In this document: piece by piece, positions 33,014 to 43,408 of the stretch
Position numbering within the stretch: position 1 is the first letter of the stretch
Layout: every line of letters begins with the position of its first letter
NCBI GenBank assembly: GCA_029378245.1
Contig: JARKIF010000073.1
Coordinates: forward strand, 62,001-126,000
Reading direction: 5' to 3'
Source: Roridomyces roridus
Lineage: Eukaryota; Basidiomycota; Agaricomycetes; Agaricales; Mycenaceae
DNA: 64,000 nt
Made by a program: the position numbers and the translations under genes
Notes under the pieces: generated by a model
What the model saw: only the letters and a program-made list of their open reading frames with translations
Told to the model about the DNA's origin: nothing
The model's database searches: none

Positions 33014-34350
33014 GTCCGAGGAAGGATCTGCCGCGTGGCCCTCCGGGTAGACGCGACGTTCCCGAGGACGCCCAGAAACCGAAAAAGACGCCGGCCAAGA
33101 AGAAGACTGAGAAAATAGAAAAACCTAAAAAGATAGTGATGGATGCAGTTGTGGTGCCTCCTCGGAAGAGAGATCCGAAGCCCACGGTTGAAGAGGTCGA
33201 GGATGAAGACGGTCCTCCGCCCACCAGTACTCGAGCAGAAGAGTTGCCCTATCGGGATGTACCACCGGTAGTGGATGCTAAGAGAGAGCCAGCCCTTCCG
33301 CGAAAACCGAACCCACAGAAGACTGAGATGCCGAAGGCGACCTCCAATGACACGGAGCGGGCGTACAAGGTAACCTCGGAAGTCGATGATGGAGCAGCGG
33401 TCAAAGCATTGAAGAAAAGGATCTTAGATATGGAAATTCCAGTGACAATCCGGCATCTAATGGCAGCCAGCAACCCTCTGCAGAAAGAAATGAATAAGGT
33501 CACGGCCAAACGTCGGCGACCTATCTTCCAAGCCCTCCAAGGCTCTGAGTCGTCCAACTTTGTAGTAAGAGTGGTAGACAGGGAAACTGGAGAGGTGATG
33601 GTAGAAAGCGAGCTGGACGCCGAGGAATCTCAGAGCGAGACAGGGTCCGAGACCCAGTCCGAGGAGTCATCCGCGGAGGTCCAGGGAGATCAGGTTCCGG
33701 AAGGGGCGGTGCACATTGACGATTTACCATTCGATCAGTATGTATTCGTAACCACGGAAGCAAGTGGGGCTGTACCAGAAGGATCCATCGTAATTGAGGA
33801 TGCTTTTGTACAGTATCACGATAGCTTAGGCTCAGGGAAATCAGGAAAGGATATCTACGTTGGCACGTCTTCCGCAGCATTGCGAAGTCTGTATCCGTTG
33901 ATTAATGGCATTGGGACTGTCGAAACACTACTAGATGGTGGTTCGCAGATATGTTCGATAACCGAGGCAGAGGCCATTCATTTTGGGCTCGCGTGGGATA
34001 CTTCCGCGACCGTGTTGATGCAAGGATCCACGGGCAAGGTTGAGAGAATGATGGGGCTAGCACGAAATGTAGCTTTCACGTTCCCAGGTATCACTGTGTT
34101 CCTACAGATCCATGTGCTCAGGACAGCGCCCTACAAAGCGCTCCTGGGTAGACCTTTCGAAATCGTTACCAGTGCTGTGATTCAAAACAAACCGGATGGA
34201 ACTCAGACAATAACCATGACGGATCCTGTGACACAACGTACAATGACCATTCCTACCAGCGAACGTGGCAAACAGCGCGTAGTTGGGAGAGCAGAGAAAG
34301 AGCACCCGGTATTATCAGCCGACAGCGAGTCGCCTAAAAGAAATTTTTAA
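33008..34350 (+). CDS. Retroviral-type aspartic protease region of element 2
   Basis: Open from the frameshift site; the first ATG is at 33139. A Lys/Pro-rich basic start, then a charged linker, lead to the protease domain with LLDGGSQI (around 33935) as active-site loop and an IHVLRTAPYKALLGRPFEI second half. It resembles the element 1 protease along the whole domain. At 34341-34347 the heptamer A AAT TTT is followed directly by the stop TAA, a second -1 slippery site leading into pol. Confidence 0.85.
34341..34347 (+). promoter_or_regulatory. -1 frameshift site, protease to pol
   Basis: AAATTTT in the phase A AAT TTT with TAA as next codon. The shifted frame reads into ...LFEEL, the same start seen after the element 1 heptamer at 5775. 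Confidence 0.7.
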
Positions 34351-37300
34351 GTTTGTTCGAGGAACTCGAGGATGGGGGAGAACTCATGACTTCTTGGGAT
34401 TACGATGAGCGTGGACAACTGATATGTACGGGGTATGCAAAACCCAAGGACAAAGTTGCTACTGAGGAGGATATCACACAAGCGTATCTATGTGCCTCGA
34501 GACAGGTAGTGGACGATGACGAAGCAGCAGCTGAGCTGCTGGATCAGTACCTAGGTCTTAGTAAGACTGAGGAAGGGATGGAAGTGTTTACCTTCAAAGA
34601 AGCAGGCGAGACTGGCGTAGCCCAGAAACGCAACCGTGAGAAGCGTCGGATCAGATGCGGGAAGAATACCCGAAAGATGACGTTGATGCAACTCCGCGGG
34701 GAAACTGAGCGATCAGCGCCAAAGTCAATTAGGAAGATGTTTCGCAAGAAAGTGCCTACCATACCCGAGATATTGAGGGATTGTACAGAGGAGGTAGCTA
34801 ACTTCCTCGGGAAAAAGTACAAGAAAGTCGCGGACAAGGTCACGCCGATACTGGCCACCTTGCCCGAGAAATATCGGATCGAGAGGAAGATCACGGGTGA
34901 CCCCTTGCAGGACATGCCAACTCTAAACCCGAATCCACCTGAATTCGAGGCAGTGGGAAGTTATACTGAGGAGCGCCGTGATATGGTTGACGCAATACAT
35001 GATGATGGACTCTTAGAACCCGAGGAGCGCAAGTTGATGCACCATTTTATGATGCAACATGAGAAGAGCTTCGCCTGGGAAGAAAATGAGAGAGGGAGAT
35101 TGAAGCACGAGTTCTTTCCTCCCGTGGAAATTCCGGTTGCAGAACATACCCCGTGGGTGTGTTCGCAGATTCCGATTCCGCCTGGTCATTATGAAGAATT
35201 TTGCAAGAACATCAAGGCGAAGATTGATGCAGGTGTGTACGAGCCTTCGAACTCCTCGTATCGCACTCCGATCTTTGCGGTAATCAAGAAAGATGGCAAG
35301 TCACTACGGATTGTGCACTCCTTGGAGAGGTTGAACGAAGTTACCATCCAGCATTCCGGAGTCACACCAGGTACAGAGGCCATCGCAGAGCAATTTGCAG
35401 GACGCGCTTGTGGAGGAGCATTAGATATGTTCGTAGGATATGACAATCGAGACCTCGCAGAAGGTTCGCGGGACTATACAACGTTTCAGACTCCCTTTGG
35501 GGCCATGAGATTAGTGAAGCTACCCATGGGTTGGACCAATTCGGTTCCCATTTTCCATGATGATGTTACCTATATTCTCAGAGATGAAGTCCCCCATGTC
35601 ACCATTCCCTACATTGATGATGTACCTATCCGCGGACCTAAGACTCGATACGAGACTAAGGACGGAGACTATGAGCGCATAGCCGAAAACAAAGGCATCA
35701 GACGATTCGTGTGGGAACACTTTCAAAATTTGAACAGGGTTGTTGCTAGAATGATCTATGCTGGAGGAACGTTTTCAGGAAAGAAAGCAGTACTTTGCAA
35801 AGGCACATTTGAAGTTGTTGGTCATATGTGTACTTATGAAGGCAGGATCGCGGATCCTAAACGGATTGATGTCATCATGAAATGGGGAAAATTGGCGAAC
35901 TTTACACAAGTCAAGTCATACCTCGGAACAGTTGGCGTCCTCCGGTCCTACATAAAAGACTTTGCGAAAATCCTAGGTCCAATAAATGACCTAACGAAGA
36001 AAGAAATACCCTTTGAATGGGGAGAAGCCCATGATAAGGCACAAGCAGATGTTCGAGAAGCGCTCAAAGATTGTAAGGCACTCAAGCCTCTGGATTACGA
36101 GCTGGATTCGGACATAGTATTGCAAGTGGACACGTCTTGGAGGGCGGTAGGGTTGATTATCTATCAGGTAGACCCCGAGGACCCGACCAAGAGGTGGTAC
36201 GCGAGGTTCGCGTCAATTACACTAACGGAGAGGGAAGCCAATTACTCACAGCCAAAGCGCGAATTGTTCGGGCTCATGAGGGCCCTGGATGCAATGTCGT
36301 ATTGGTTGTTGGGATGTAGGCGGCTGGTAGTTGAGACAGATGCCTTGTACATCCGTGGAATGTTGAAGAATCCTGGAATGGGACCAAATGCGACTATTAA
36401 CCGGTGGATTGAGAAGATTCTCATGTTCCATTTTAAGTTGAAGCACGTACCTGGTGCGACTTTCGCGCCGGATGGTCTGTCAAGAAGGGATCCGCATCCC
36501 GGGGATGAAGTCTTTAAGAATCCAGAGGATGGTTTCGATGACAATGATCCGCCTGAGGACCATGAGGAGATTGATCCAAATGGGCCGCAACCGCTGGAAT
36601 TCGAGGAATTTAAAGACAAGATAGATACAAGGGGCGGCTATTTACAGACGACTGAGTGCGCGGGGAGCCCCGCGGACTTCGAGACTGACTGGGCTTGGGC
36701 CAGATCTTTGGAGGAGCAAGTCAGGACTTCTGTAAAGAGAGCGTATGAGAAAGAAGGGGAACCTGTACCACAGTTTGTGCAGGCCGCGGAACCGCTAATT
36801 CCAGACTTGGAGTTGAAATGGGATCCGAACAAGCGAGAGCCGTATGACGAGAGTGGGCGCTCTAACTTGGCAAAGATGCAGGATAACAGACTGGCCGGTT
36901 TAAGGACTTGGCTGGAGAATCCACTGAAAAGGCCGAAGAGTGTTCAGAAGAAAGATTACAGACACTTCGTTCGGTGGGCCTCACATTTCTTTTTGAAAGA
37001 GGGGAGGATGTATCGAAAAGGAATCGGTACAGCACACCAATTGGTGGTAGATAAAGAGCACAGGATGTACATGATGCATGCAGCACACGATAGTCTAGGA
37101 CATCGAGGATTTTGGGCAACCAAAGAATTGATCAGCCTACGATTCTGGTGGCCGGAGTTGGATAGGGATGTCAGTTGGTATATTAAAACGTGCCATAGCT
37201 GTCAAGTACGGCAAACGACACTCTTGAAAATCCCGCCTGTCATCACGCACACGCCGAGTCTGTTTCAGCAAGTTCACATTGACGTGATGAAAATGGGAGC

Positions 37301-38438
37301 AACTTCGAATGGATATTCAATGGTTGTAGACGCCCGCGATTCACTATCGAGTTGGTTGGAAGCACGACCAATTAAGAACGAGAATGCTGAGACGCTTGGG
37401 ATGTTCATTCTGGAGGATATTATCTGCAGATGGGGCTGTCCGCGGGTGATCGTAACAGATAATGCGGGCGCGTTCAGAAAGGCTTTAGCGTGGTTGGAAA
37501 AGAAATATGGCATTATTGGAATCAATATATCACCTTACAACTCGCAAGGTAACGGCAAGGTCGAGCAGGGGCACTTCCCGCTTCGACAGTCGCTAACCAA
37601 AGCTACGGGTGGAAACCCGGGGAAGTGGTTCTACTTCTTCCATCAGGTGTTGTGGGCAGACAGGATTACCATTAGGAAAGGCAAGGGGTGTTCTCCCTTC
37701 TTCCTAGTCACCGGAGCGCATCCGATCCTACCTTTGGATTTGGAGGAAGCGACCTGGTTGGTAGAACTGCCTGGCAGGGTTTTGACCAACTCAGAATTAG
37801 TGGGATTCCGGGCACAGGCCTTGGCCAAGCATCATCAGCATGTAGAAGCCATGAGGTCGCGCGTCACCCATGAGAAAAGGATGGCATTACGGAAGTACGA
37901 GAGGTACTTCGAGAACACCATCCAACAGTACGATTTCCAACCAGGAGAGTTGGTGCTGGTCAGACATACCAGTGTAGAAAAGAGTTTGAATTCAAAAATG
38001 GAGAACCGATACCTAGGACCTATGATAGTGGTTCGACGAACCAAAGGAGGAGCGTACTTGGTCGCGGAAATGAACGGTGCAATGTTCCAAGACAAAATTG
38101 GAGCGTTTAGGGTTATCCCTTATTTTGCACGACAATCTATTCCGTTACCAGAGAACATCCATAGGGTCATCGACATCTCGAAGGAAACTCTGGAGAAGCT
38201 AGCAAACGACGAGGAATCTGTGGAGCCGAAAACAAAGAAATCTAAGGTGTACCAAGGAAAGGACATTCAATTCAAGGATGTTCGCCTGCGGGTAACAGCA
38301 GAAGACTTTGAAGAGCCAGAGACGGAAGACGAAGAACAGTCCGAGGACTCCTCCGCGGAAGATTCGAACGATGATGCAGCAGCCAGAATTCGCAAGTCCA
38401 AACGTTTATCGAAATTGGTAGACAAACTACGGACATGA
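34341..38438 (+). CDS. pol: Pol of element 2: reverse transcriptase, RNase H, integrase
   Basis: About 1365 aa and intact. RT has YIDD (IPYIDDVPIRGP, near base 35615) and FQTPFGAMRLVKLPMG. RNase H has VDTS, KRELFG and VETDA. Integrase has an HHCC site ending CHSC (near 37195), the D,D,E residues in HIDVMK, VTDNAG and NGKVEQGH, and the GPY/F-like YLGPMIVVRR module. The tail is acidic with a basic end (RKSKRLSKL). It is collinear with element 1 pol, so the two elements are one clade. The stop lies 24 bp from the stop of the convergent antisense gene B'. Confidence 0.93.
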   Translation, partial: KFLSLFEELEDGGELMTSWDYDERGQLICTGYAKPKDKVATEEDITQAYLCASRQVVDDDEAAAELLDQYLGLSKTEEGMEVFTFKEAGETGVAQKRNREKRRIRCGKNTRKMTLMQLRGETERSAPKSIRKMFRKKVPTIPEILRDCTEEVANFLGKKYKKVADKVTPILATLPEKYRIERKITGDPLQDMPTLNPNPPEFEAVGSYTEERRDMVDAIHDDGLLEPEERKLMHHFMMQHEKSFAWEENERGRLKHEFFPPVEIPVAEHTPWVCSQIPIPPGHYEEFCKNIKAKIDAGVYEPSNSSYRTPIFAVIKKDGKSLRIVHSLERLNEVTIQHSGVTPGTEAIAEQFAGRACGGALDMFVGYDNRDLAEGSRDYTTFQTPFGAMRLVKLPMGWTNSVPIFHDDVTYILRDEVPHVTIPYIDDVPIRGPKTRYETKDGDYERIAENKGIRRFVWEHFQNLNRVVARMIYAGGTFSGKKAVLCKGTFEVVGHMCTYEGRIADPKRIDVIMKWGKLANFTQVKSYLGTVGVLRSYIKDFAKILGPINDLTKKEIPFEWGEAHDKAQADVREALKDCKALKPLDYELDSDIVLQVDTSWRAVGLIIYQVDPEDPTKRWYARFASITLTEREANYSQPKRELFGLMRALDAMSYWLLGCRRLVVETDALYIRGMLKNPGMGPNATINRWIEKILMFHFKLKHVPGATFAPDGLSRRDPHPGDEVFKNPEDGFDDNDPPEDHEEIDPNGPQPLEFEEFKDKIDTRGGYLQTTECAGSPADFETDWAWARSLEEQVRTSVKRAYEKEGEPVPQFVQAAEPLIPDLELKWDPNKREPYDESGRSNLAKMQDNRLAGLRTWLENPLKRPKSVQKKDYRHFVRWASHFFLKEGRMYRKGIGTAHQLVVDKEHRMYMMHAAHDSLGHRGFWATKELISLRFWWPELDRDVSWYIKTCHSCQVRQTTLLKIPPVITHTPSLFQQVHIDVMKMGATSNGYSMVVDARDSLSSWLEARPIKNENAETLGMFILEDIICRWGCPRVIVTDNAGAFRKALAWLEKKYGIIGINISPYNSQGNGKVEQGHFPLRQSLTKATGGNPGKWFYFFHQVLWADRITIRKGKGCSPFFLVTGAHPILPLDLEEATWLVELPGRVLTNSELVGFRAQALAKHHQHVEAMRSRVTHEKRMALRKYERYFENTIQQYDFQPGELVLVRHTSVEKSLNSKMENRYLGPMIVVRRTKGGAYLVAEMNGAMFQDKIGAFRVIPYFARQSIPLPENIHRVIDISKETLEKLANDEESVEPKTKKSKVYQGKDIQFKDVRLRVTAEDFEEPETEDEEQSEDSSAEDSNDDAAARIRKSKRLSKLVDKLRT

Positions 38439-38462
38439 ACGGCGAAGCTATAAAAGCGTACT

Positions 38463-38934
38463 CTAAGGCGTACGAACAGGGCGAGCAGTCGCGGTGAAAG
38501 TCAAGGTACCGGACTGGCGAATAGCAAAGAGGGCGTTGAGGCTGTCAGGGTGGCCGCGCTCAATAAGAACCTGGAGGGCGAGGGCGCATTCCTTCATGGC
38601 AGCAGCAGGAGGCTCGAAACCGCACTCCTTCTTGGCTTCGAGGGCGTCATCGCGGACGTGGAAGAGCGCTTCCTTGGCAGGGGTCATCTCGACCAAGTGA
38701 AGGGCTTCTTTGAACGCGTAGAGGTGACCCTGGGAATGAGTTAGCAAAGGTGTTGAGCAATAGAAAATATAGCAGACGCACTCCGAGATTCACTGCCTGA
38801 GCAAGTAAGGTCTTGCGGGTAGGGACAAGAACGGTCATCGTTTTGTCGATGGAGCGATAGGCGGCAACGGCTTCAACGAGTTGGGCGCCGGCCTTCATGG
38901 CGGCAGAGTCGGGAGAAAGAGGCTCAGGTGCCAT
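38463..38934 (-). CDS. Antisense cargo gene B' of element 2, 139 aa
   Basis: Two exons (38934-38782 and 38729-38463), intron GTGCGT...CCCAG of 52 nt, in frame, stop TAG. ATATATAAA lies about 50 bases upstream. The protein is helical (KAGAQLVEAVAAYRSIDKTM, EALFHVRDDALEAKKECGF) with no recognised domain. In size, exon number and position next to pol it mirrors genes D and E of element 1, though sequence likeness is weak by eye. The 24-bp gap to pol means the two transcripts must overlap at their 3' ends. Confidence 0.72.
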
Positions 38935-38980
38935 GAGAAGTAGAGAGCAGAATGGGTTGTCTAGGACCAATTGAGTGCCG

Positions 38981-38990
38981 TTTATATATT
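38981..38990 (-). promoter_or_regulatory. TATA box of gene B'
   Basis: AATATATAAA on the minus strand about 50 bases before ATG 38934. The stretch 38991-39829 holds no gene I can support. Confidence 0.55.
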
Positions 38991-39829
38991 GCACGGTGGT
39001 GAAATTGGTGAAGTGCGGGTAACGGTCGAAAAAGGATGAGTCTGTAACGTTGAAATGTTGGTATCCGTTCATGACAGGAATAATATGACAAGTTCGCGGG
39101 GCACGCCCGAGGACGGTCGTGTTATTTTTGTGAGGGGGAGAGAGCCAAGATGGCGCCAAGCTTTTCAAAGATAAAGTTTCAGACTTGCAAATAGACCACC
39201 GACAAATCACTATGGCGTTAGACAAAGCAATTTGCAAATATGTTACATGCGGGCACCGATCGGCAGAACTATAGTTAGAAGCAGAGTTCGAGGAAACGTG
39301 CGCGGGTGAGCAGATAAGAGTTGGCCAAGGATTAGTCGGGTCAGAAATAAGGAATGGTCAATAAGAACCCGTGTGGGGTTCGAGGATGATGAGGGATCAA
39401 GAAGTTGTGATCCGGGAAGCGGTCCTAGAAGCAGTCCGAGAAGTGGTCAAAGCTATGATACAAGGTCGCATGACAAGAGTGTCAGACTACAAACATACTA
39501 GGACTAGAGAAGACTCAATGCGCAATACAGTAGACAACGCTTACTTGAAAGAAAAGACAAAGATATTTGTATTATCTTAAAGAGTGGAAGTTCGTTCGTC
39601 ACACTATAAAGGCGGGAGTCAAAAGCAATGATATTTGAGGCCACGATTGGGCCGACTACTAGATGTACAAAGGGAGAGCACTCTACTACTGCTACTCTAA
39701 GTAGATAGAGACGACATATGTGACGTCGGTTGTAGTCCGCGGGGTGAAAAACAAATACACAAAAAGCGATTGGCCGTATCGGCTCGCAACAAGATGCCCG
39801 CATTCCCAAACCCATCCAGCACAGTCCAC

Positions 39830-41159
39830 CTAATCCGTCGGTTCAGCAGCCGTGAGATGAGGAGCGGGCGAGGAGTTCGGCGAGCCCATCAGCTCGTCCT
39901 CCGGCGCGTGATCCGTCATCGGCGTATCGGTGGCGTTGAGGGTCGCGATGGCAGGCGTCGACGGAGAAGTCAGACGAGACTCGTCCAAAGCTAGACTCGA
40001 ATATCAGCCAAACACGGAAAAGAATAAGGAAGAAAGTTAGACGTACCACCACCCAGAGTACTAAAGCGCGAGATCGGCGTTGGAGGGTGAGATGGATGCG
40101 CCGAGGTCGAAGCCACAGGGGCCATTGGAGGAGCCGTCTCCACGGGTGCCGGGCGCGAGAAATCGGGCGCAGAGTTGAGGCGCAATAGTCCGCTGGTCGA
40201 CGCTTGGGCAGGGACGTGAGGCAAAGCGATCAACTACAACGCATAGAATCAGGGAAGAAAGAATAAAGGAACGTTACGACGTACGCGGGTAGGCTCCATG
40301 TGTGCAAAAGCGAACTGGTGACGTTCCTCGAGGTCCTCCACGAAAGCAGTCGCCGAATCCATGTCGATGTTGTGGAAACGGAAGAGTGAGAGGAGTACGT
40401 CGAGGTCGTCACGACCGTTCTGGAACTTCTTGAAGAGCTCGGCCTCGGGAAGGGACTTGCGGAGCGAGAAGATGTACAACGCCAACTCCTGCAACTGCAT
40501 CCGATAGAAGGAGCGCTGGTTGAGGAAGACGGCGAGCGACGACTCGAGGTTATGGCGTGCGAAAGCCAAACCTTCCAAGCGATGGATCAAGCCTATGAAA
40601 AGAAGTTAGGGATAAAAAAAAAAAAAAAAGTGCAGAAAGGGAAAAGACGCACTGAAGTTGGACATCTCGATGGCAGGCCGAAGGGACTCGAACATCGCGC
40701 TCTGTTCGTATTCGTCAATAGAGTTCGAGCAAGTCCCGTGGCCGACGCCACAGCCAAGGCACGCGTGTTTCGGTCCCAAAGACCCACAGACGTGGTTGCG
40801 CTTGGCGCAGTTCGAGCACGGAGCAGGCGCCTAGCACAAAACAGGTTGAGCTAGGGCCGCACCAGAAGAGAAAGACAGAGAAACGACGACTCACTTTGAA
40901 GTAGTTCTTGCCCGGGATGCGCGAGGCAATGATCAGATCCGGATCGAGGGTCGGATCGTCGGGCGAATCCGTGTCTTTGAACAACGATGGGGCGGGGGCA
41001 GGAATCGAATCCTGGTCGATTGAATACTGAGGATTGCTGAAATAATCGACGACATCCATGGTCTCGGGGATGGGCGTGGCTTTGACGATGAAGTCGTGCG
41101 GGATGACGCGAGGAATAACGCCGGGCATTGAACGCTCTAAGTTTCAAACGTCAGAACGT

Positions 41160-41198
<39 letters not shown>

Positions 41199-42687
41199 AG
41201 AAAAAGAACATACTGGGGCCCGAAGTTTTCGAATGCATCGAGTTGGCGTACCACTCGTGGGTTTGAAGACCGTCCGGAGGGTTGGTCGGGACCTCGGGCT
41301 TGGGGTCGTCAAGGATGTAGCTTTTGTAGCCACCGTCGGGGTTGGCAGCGTAAGGATGCAGAAACGGACGTTTCTGGTCAGGGGCCTCGGACGGTTCGCT
41401 CTTCTGTTTGCGTTTGCGCGAGGTTTTCGGAACCTCGACAGGCGGAAGGTCGGGAGGTGGTGACTCGGGGGGACGAGCAGCCACGGTCGACGGGCGCATC
41501 GAACGACGGTTGGAGGGTGCCGGCGACTCGACACGAGTTTTGGGCGGAAGACCTTTGATGATCAAGGCCTCGTCCTAAAAAACAGTTAGCATAAAAAGAA
41601 GAGATGAGAAGATCGAGGGACGCACCTCAGAAGGGACCTCCTCAGACTCGACTCCACCCAAAGAAGGACCCGGCGTAACGTCGCTCGAACGACGACGACT
41701 CTTGGCCTTGGAGTTCTTGTTGCCCTTCTTCTTGGACGGAGCTTGGAAGAATGGGGCGGCTGCCGACTTGGGGTGGGTAAAGAGGTTGATGGAAGGAACG
41801 GCCTTGTTTTTGGACTTTGTGGACGAATAGCCGAAAGGCGGAGGCGAAGGCTCCAGTTGGTCCTCGGGCATCTGAAAAGAATTCAAAAAAAACAGCGCAA
41901 AGAAAGCGGAGAGGATGGACGTACGCGGTCGTCCTCGTTAAAATACAAGTTAGGGGTCGCGAGCCGCGGAGCGGGAGCCTTGGCAGAAGACTTCGCTGGC
42001 GTAGGAGTGAGGGCCTTGGCGGAAGATTTCGCTGTCGTGGGAGCGAGGGCCTTGGCGGCAGACTTCGATGGCGGAGGGACGGGAGCGACATCGGAGCCCT
42101 CATCGTCGTCATCGTCCATGGCCATAGCGAAGCGATCGTCCAGCGACAACGGCACAGGAGGTGCAGGAGGCGCAGGTGGTGCCGGAGGTGCCGGAATGTC
42201 GAACGAAGGAGGAAGGACGGGCTGTAAAAGGCGTCAATAAAACAAGCGAGGAGACGAAGCGTATTGAGACGCACGCGAGAAGGATCATCGGAAGGAATCA
42301 TGGGTCGATAGGCAGCTGTGCCTTTCAGGTTCTTGTTGCCAAGACCGGAGACGTCGTTGAGACGGGTAAGCACATCAAAGCACTGGGCAAAGAACGCCTC
42401 GATCTCGGGGATGACTTCCCCTTGCGCGTGATCGCGATAGCGTTCCTAAGAAGGAGTTAGCCGTTTCAAAAAGAGAAAAGAACGAGACGTACCAAGAACT
42501 GAAAATAGTGTTGGGTCTCGCGGACGAGAACAGACAAAGTAACCGGTTCCAACGGACGAGTGGTGTCGAAACGATCGGTGAAGAAGACGAAAGCACGGTC
42601 ACCACCGTCGCGGATGGGTTTCCACGGGTCCGAGAGGAAGCGAGCCTTGGCCGAGGCAGAGTCGAGAGGTCGAGGCCTCGGAGCCAT
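39830..42687 (-). CDS. Antisense zinc-cluster gene A' of element 2, intact, 781 aa
   Basis: Ten exons: 42687-42493, 42445-42275, 42221-41925, 41871-41626, 41574-41214, 41136-40895, 40830-40653, 40592-40285, 40233-40047, 39990-39830. Nine introns of about 47-77 nt, every phase consistent, stop TAG. Exon 7 encodes CSNCAKRNHVC...CLGC...C with spacing CX2CX6CX8CX2CX6C, the pattern of fungal Zn2Cys6 DNA-binding domains, here in mid-protein, not at the N-terminus. Before it are a helical start, Ala/Pro/Lys-rich linkers and a basic stretch (SRKRKQKSE) fit for a nuclear signal. After it is a helical domain (LALYIFSLRKSLPEAELFKKF) and a Ser/Pro tail. It could regulate the element, bind nucleic acid, or be unrelated cargo; no evidence decides. 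Confidence 0.82.
41161..41196. repeat. Poly-A (36) tract inside an intron of gene A'
   Basis: A run of 36 A on the plus strand, which is poly-T in the 77-nt intron between exons 5 and 6 of the antisense gene. A shorter run (12-13 A) lies in the intron at 40600-40640. Confidence 0.9.
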
Positions 42688-43408
42688 AAGTCGGTACGGA
42701 CTTGGTGGGACCGCCACGTAGTCGAGAATGAGAGGAGGCGTGGTGGAGATACGAGTCGAAGACGAGTAACCAGAAGAGCCCGCCAGGCGAATGCGGGAGG
42801 ACGACAAGCAGAGTAGAGGAAAAGAAAACGAGAAGGGCGAAAGTCTTGATGAGTCGACTCTTAAAAAGGGGCTCATGGAAGGAGATTCCTGGGAAAAGAT
42901 CAGGAATAGACTTGCAATAGAAATGACTCGAGACCAGGACCCTGAGTTGAAAAGAAGCCAAGACAACCGGGCAGCCGGTACGGCGCTAAAATTGAATGGC
43001 TGGGAAAAACAAGTATAGATAGCACGAACCTCGAGGACTATGGTCTCGCTGGTTCGTGGGTGGTCTACCAGCATGATACAAGCACGGAACGAATAAGATA
43101 ATGCAGAAGACGCGTGTCTTCAATAGTTGGAGCGAAAATCGCAAGAGGGGCGCGTGAGACTCCGGTGAAATAAAAAATTAGCGGAAAATCCAGCACAGCC
43201 TTTTCAATTAAGGGTGGATCAAAGATCCGCGGAAGCTACCTCGTGGAGCACGGGAGCTATCGGTGAATGAACGAAGACAATTTGGGCTCAAAATAAAACA
43301 ATTGAAACAGACGTTCGAGGGGGCTATCAGTCCTCGAACCTCTAAATCGATGAATTATGATCGCGCATGTTCACGACCGGGGACGGTCGAGATTTAGTGA
43401 AGGGGAGA

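Noticed and set aside
41128..41463. Lysine-run frames at the poly-A tract
   Set aside because: The Lys run is the translation of the A36 tract in an intron of gene A'.
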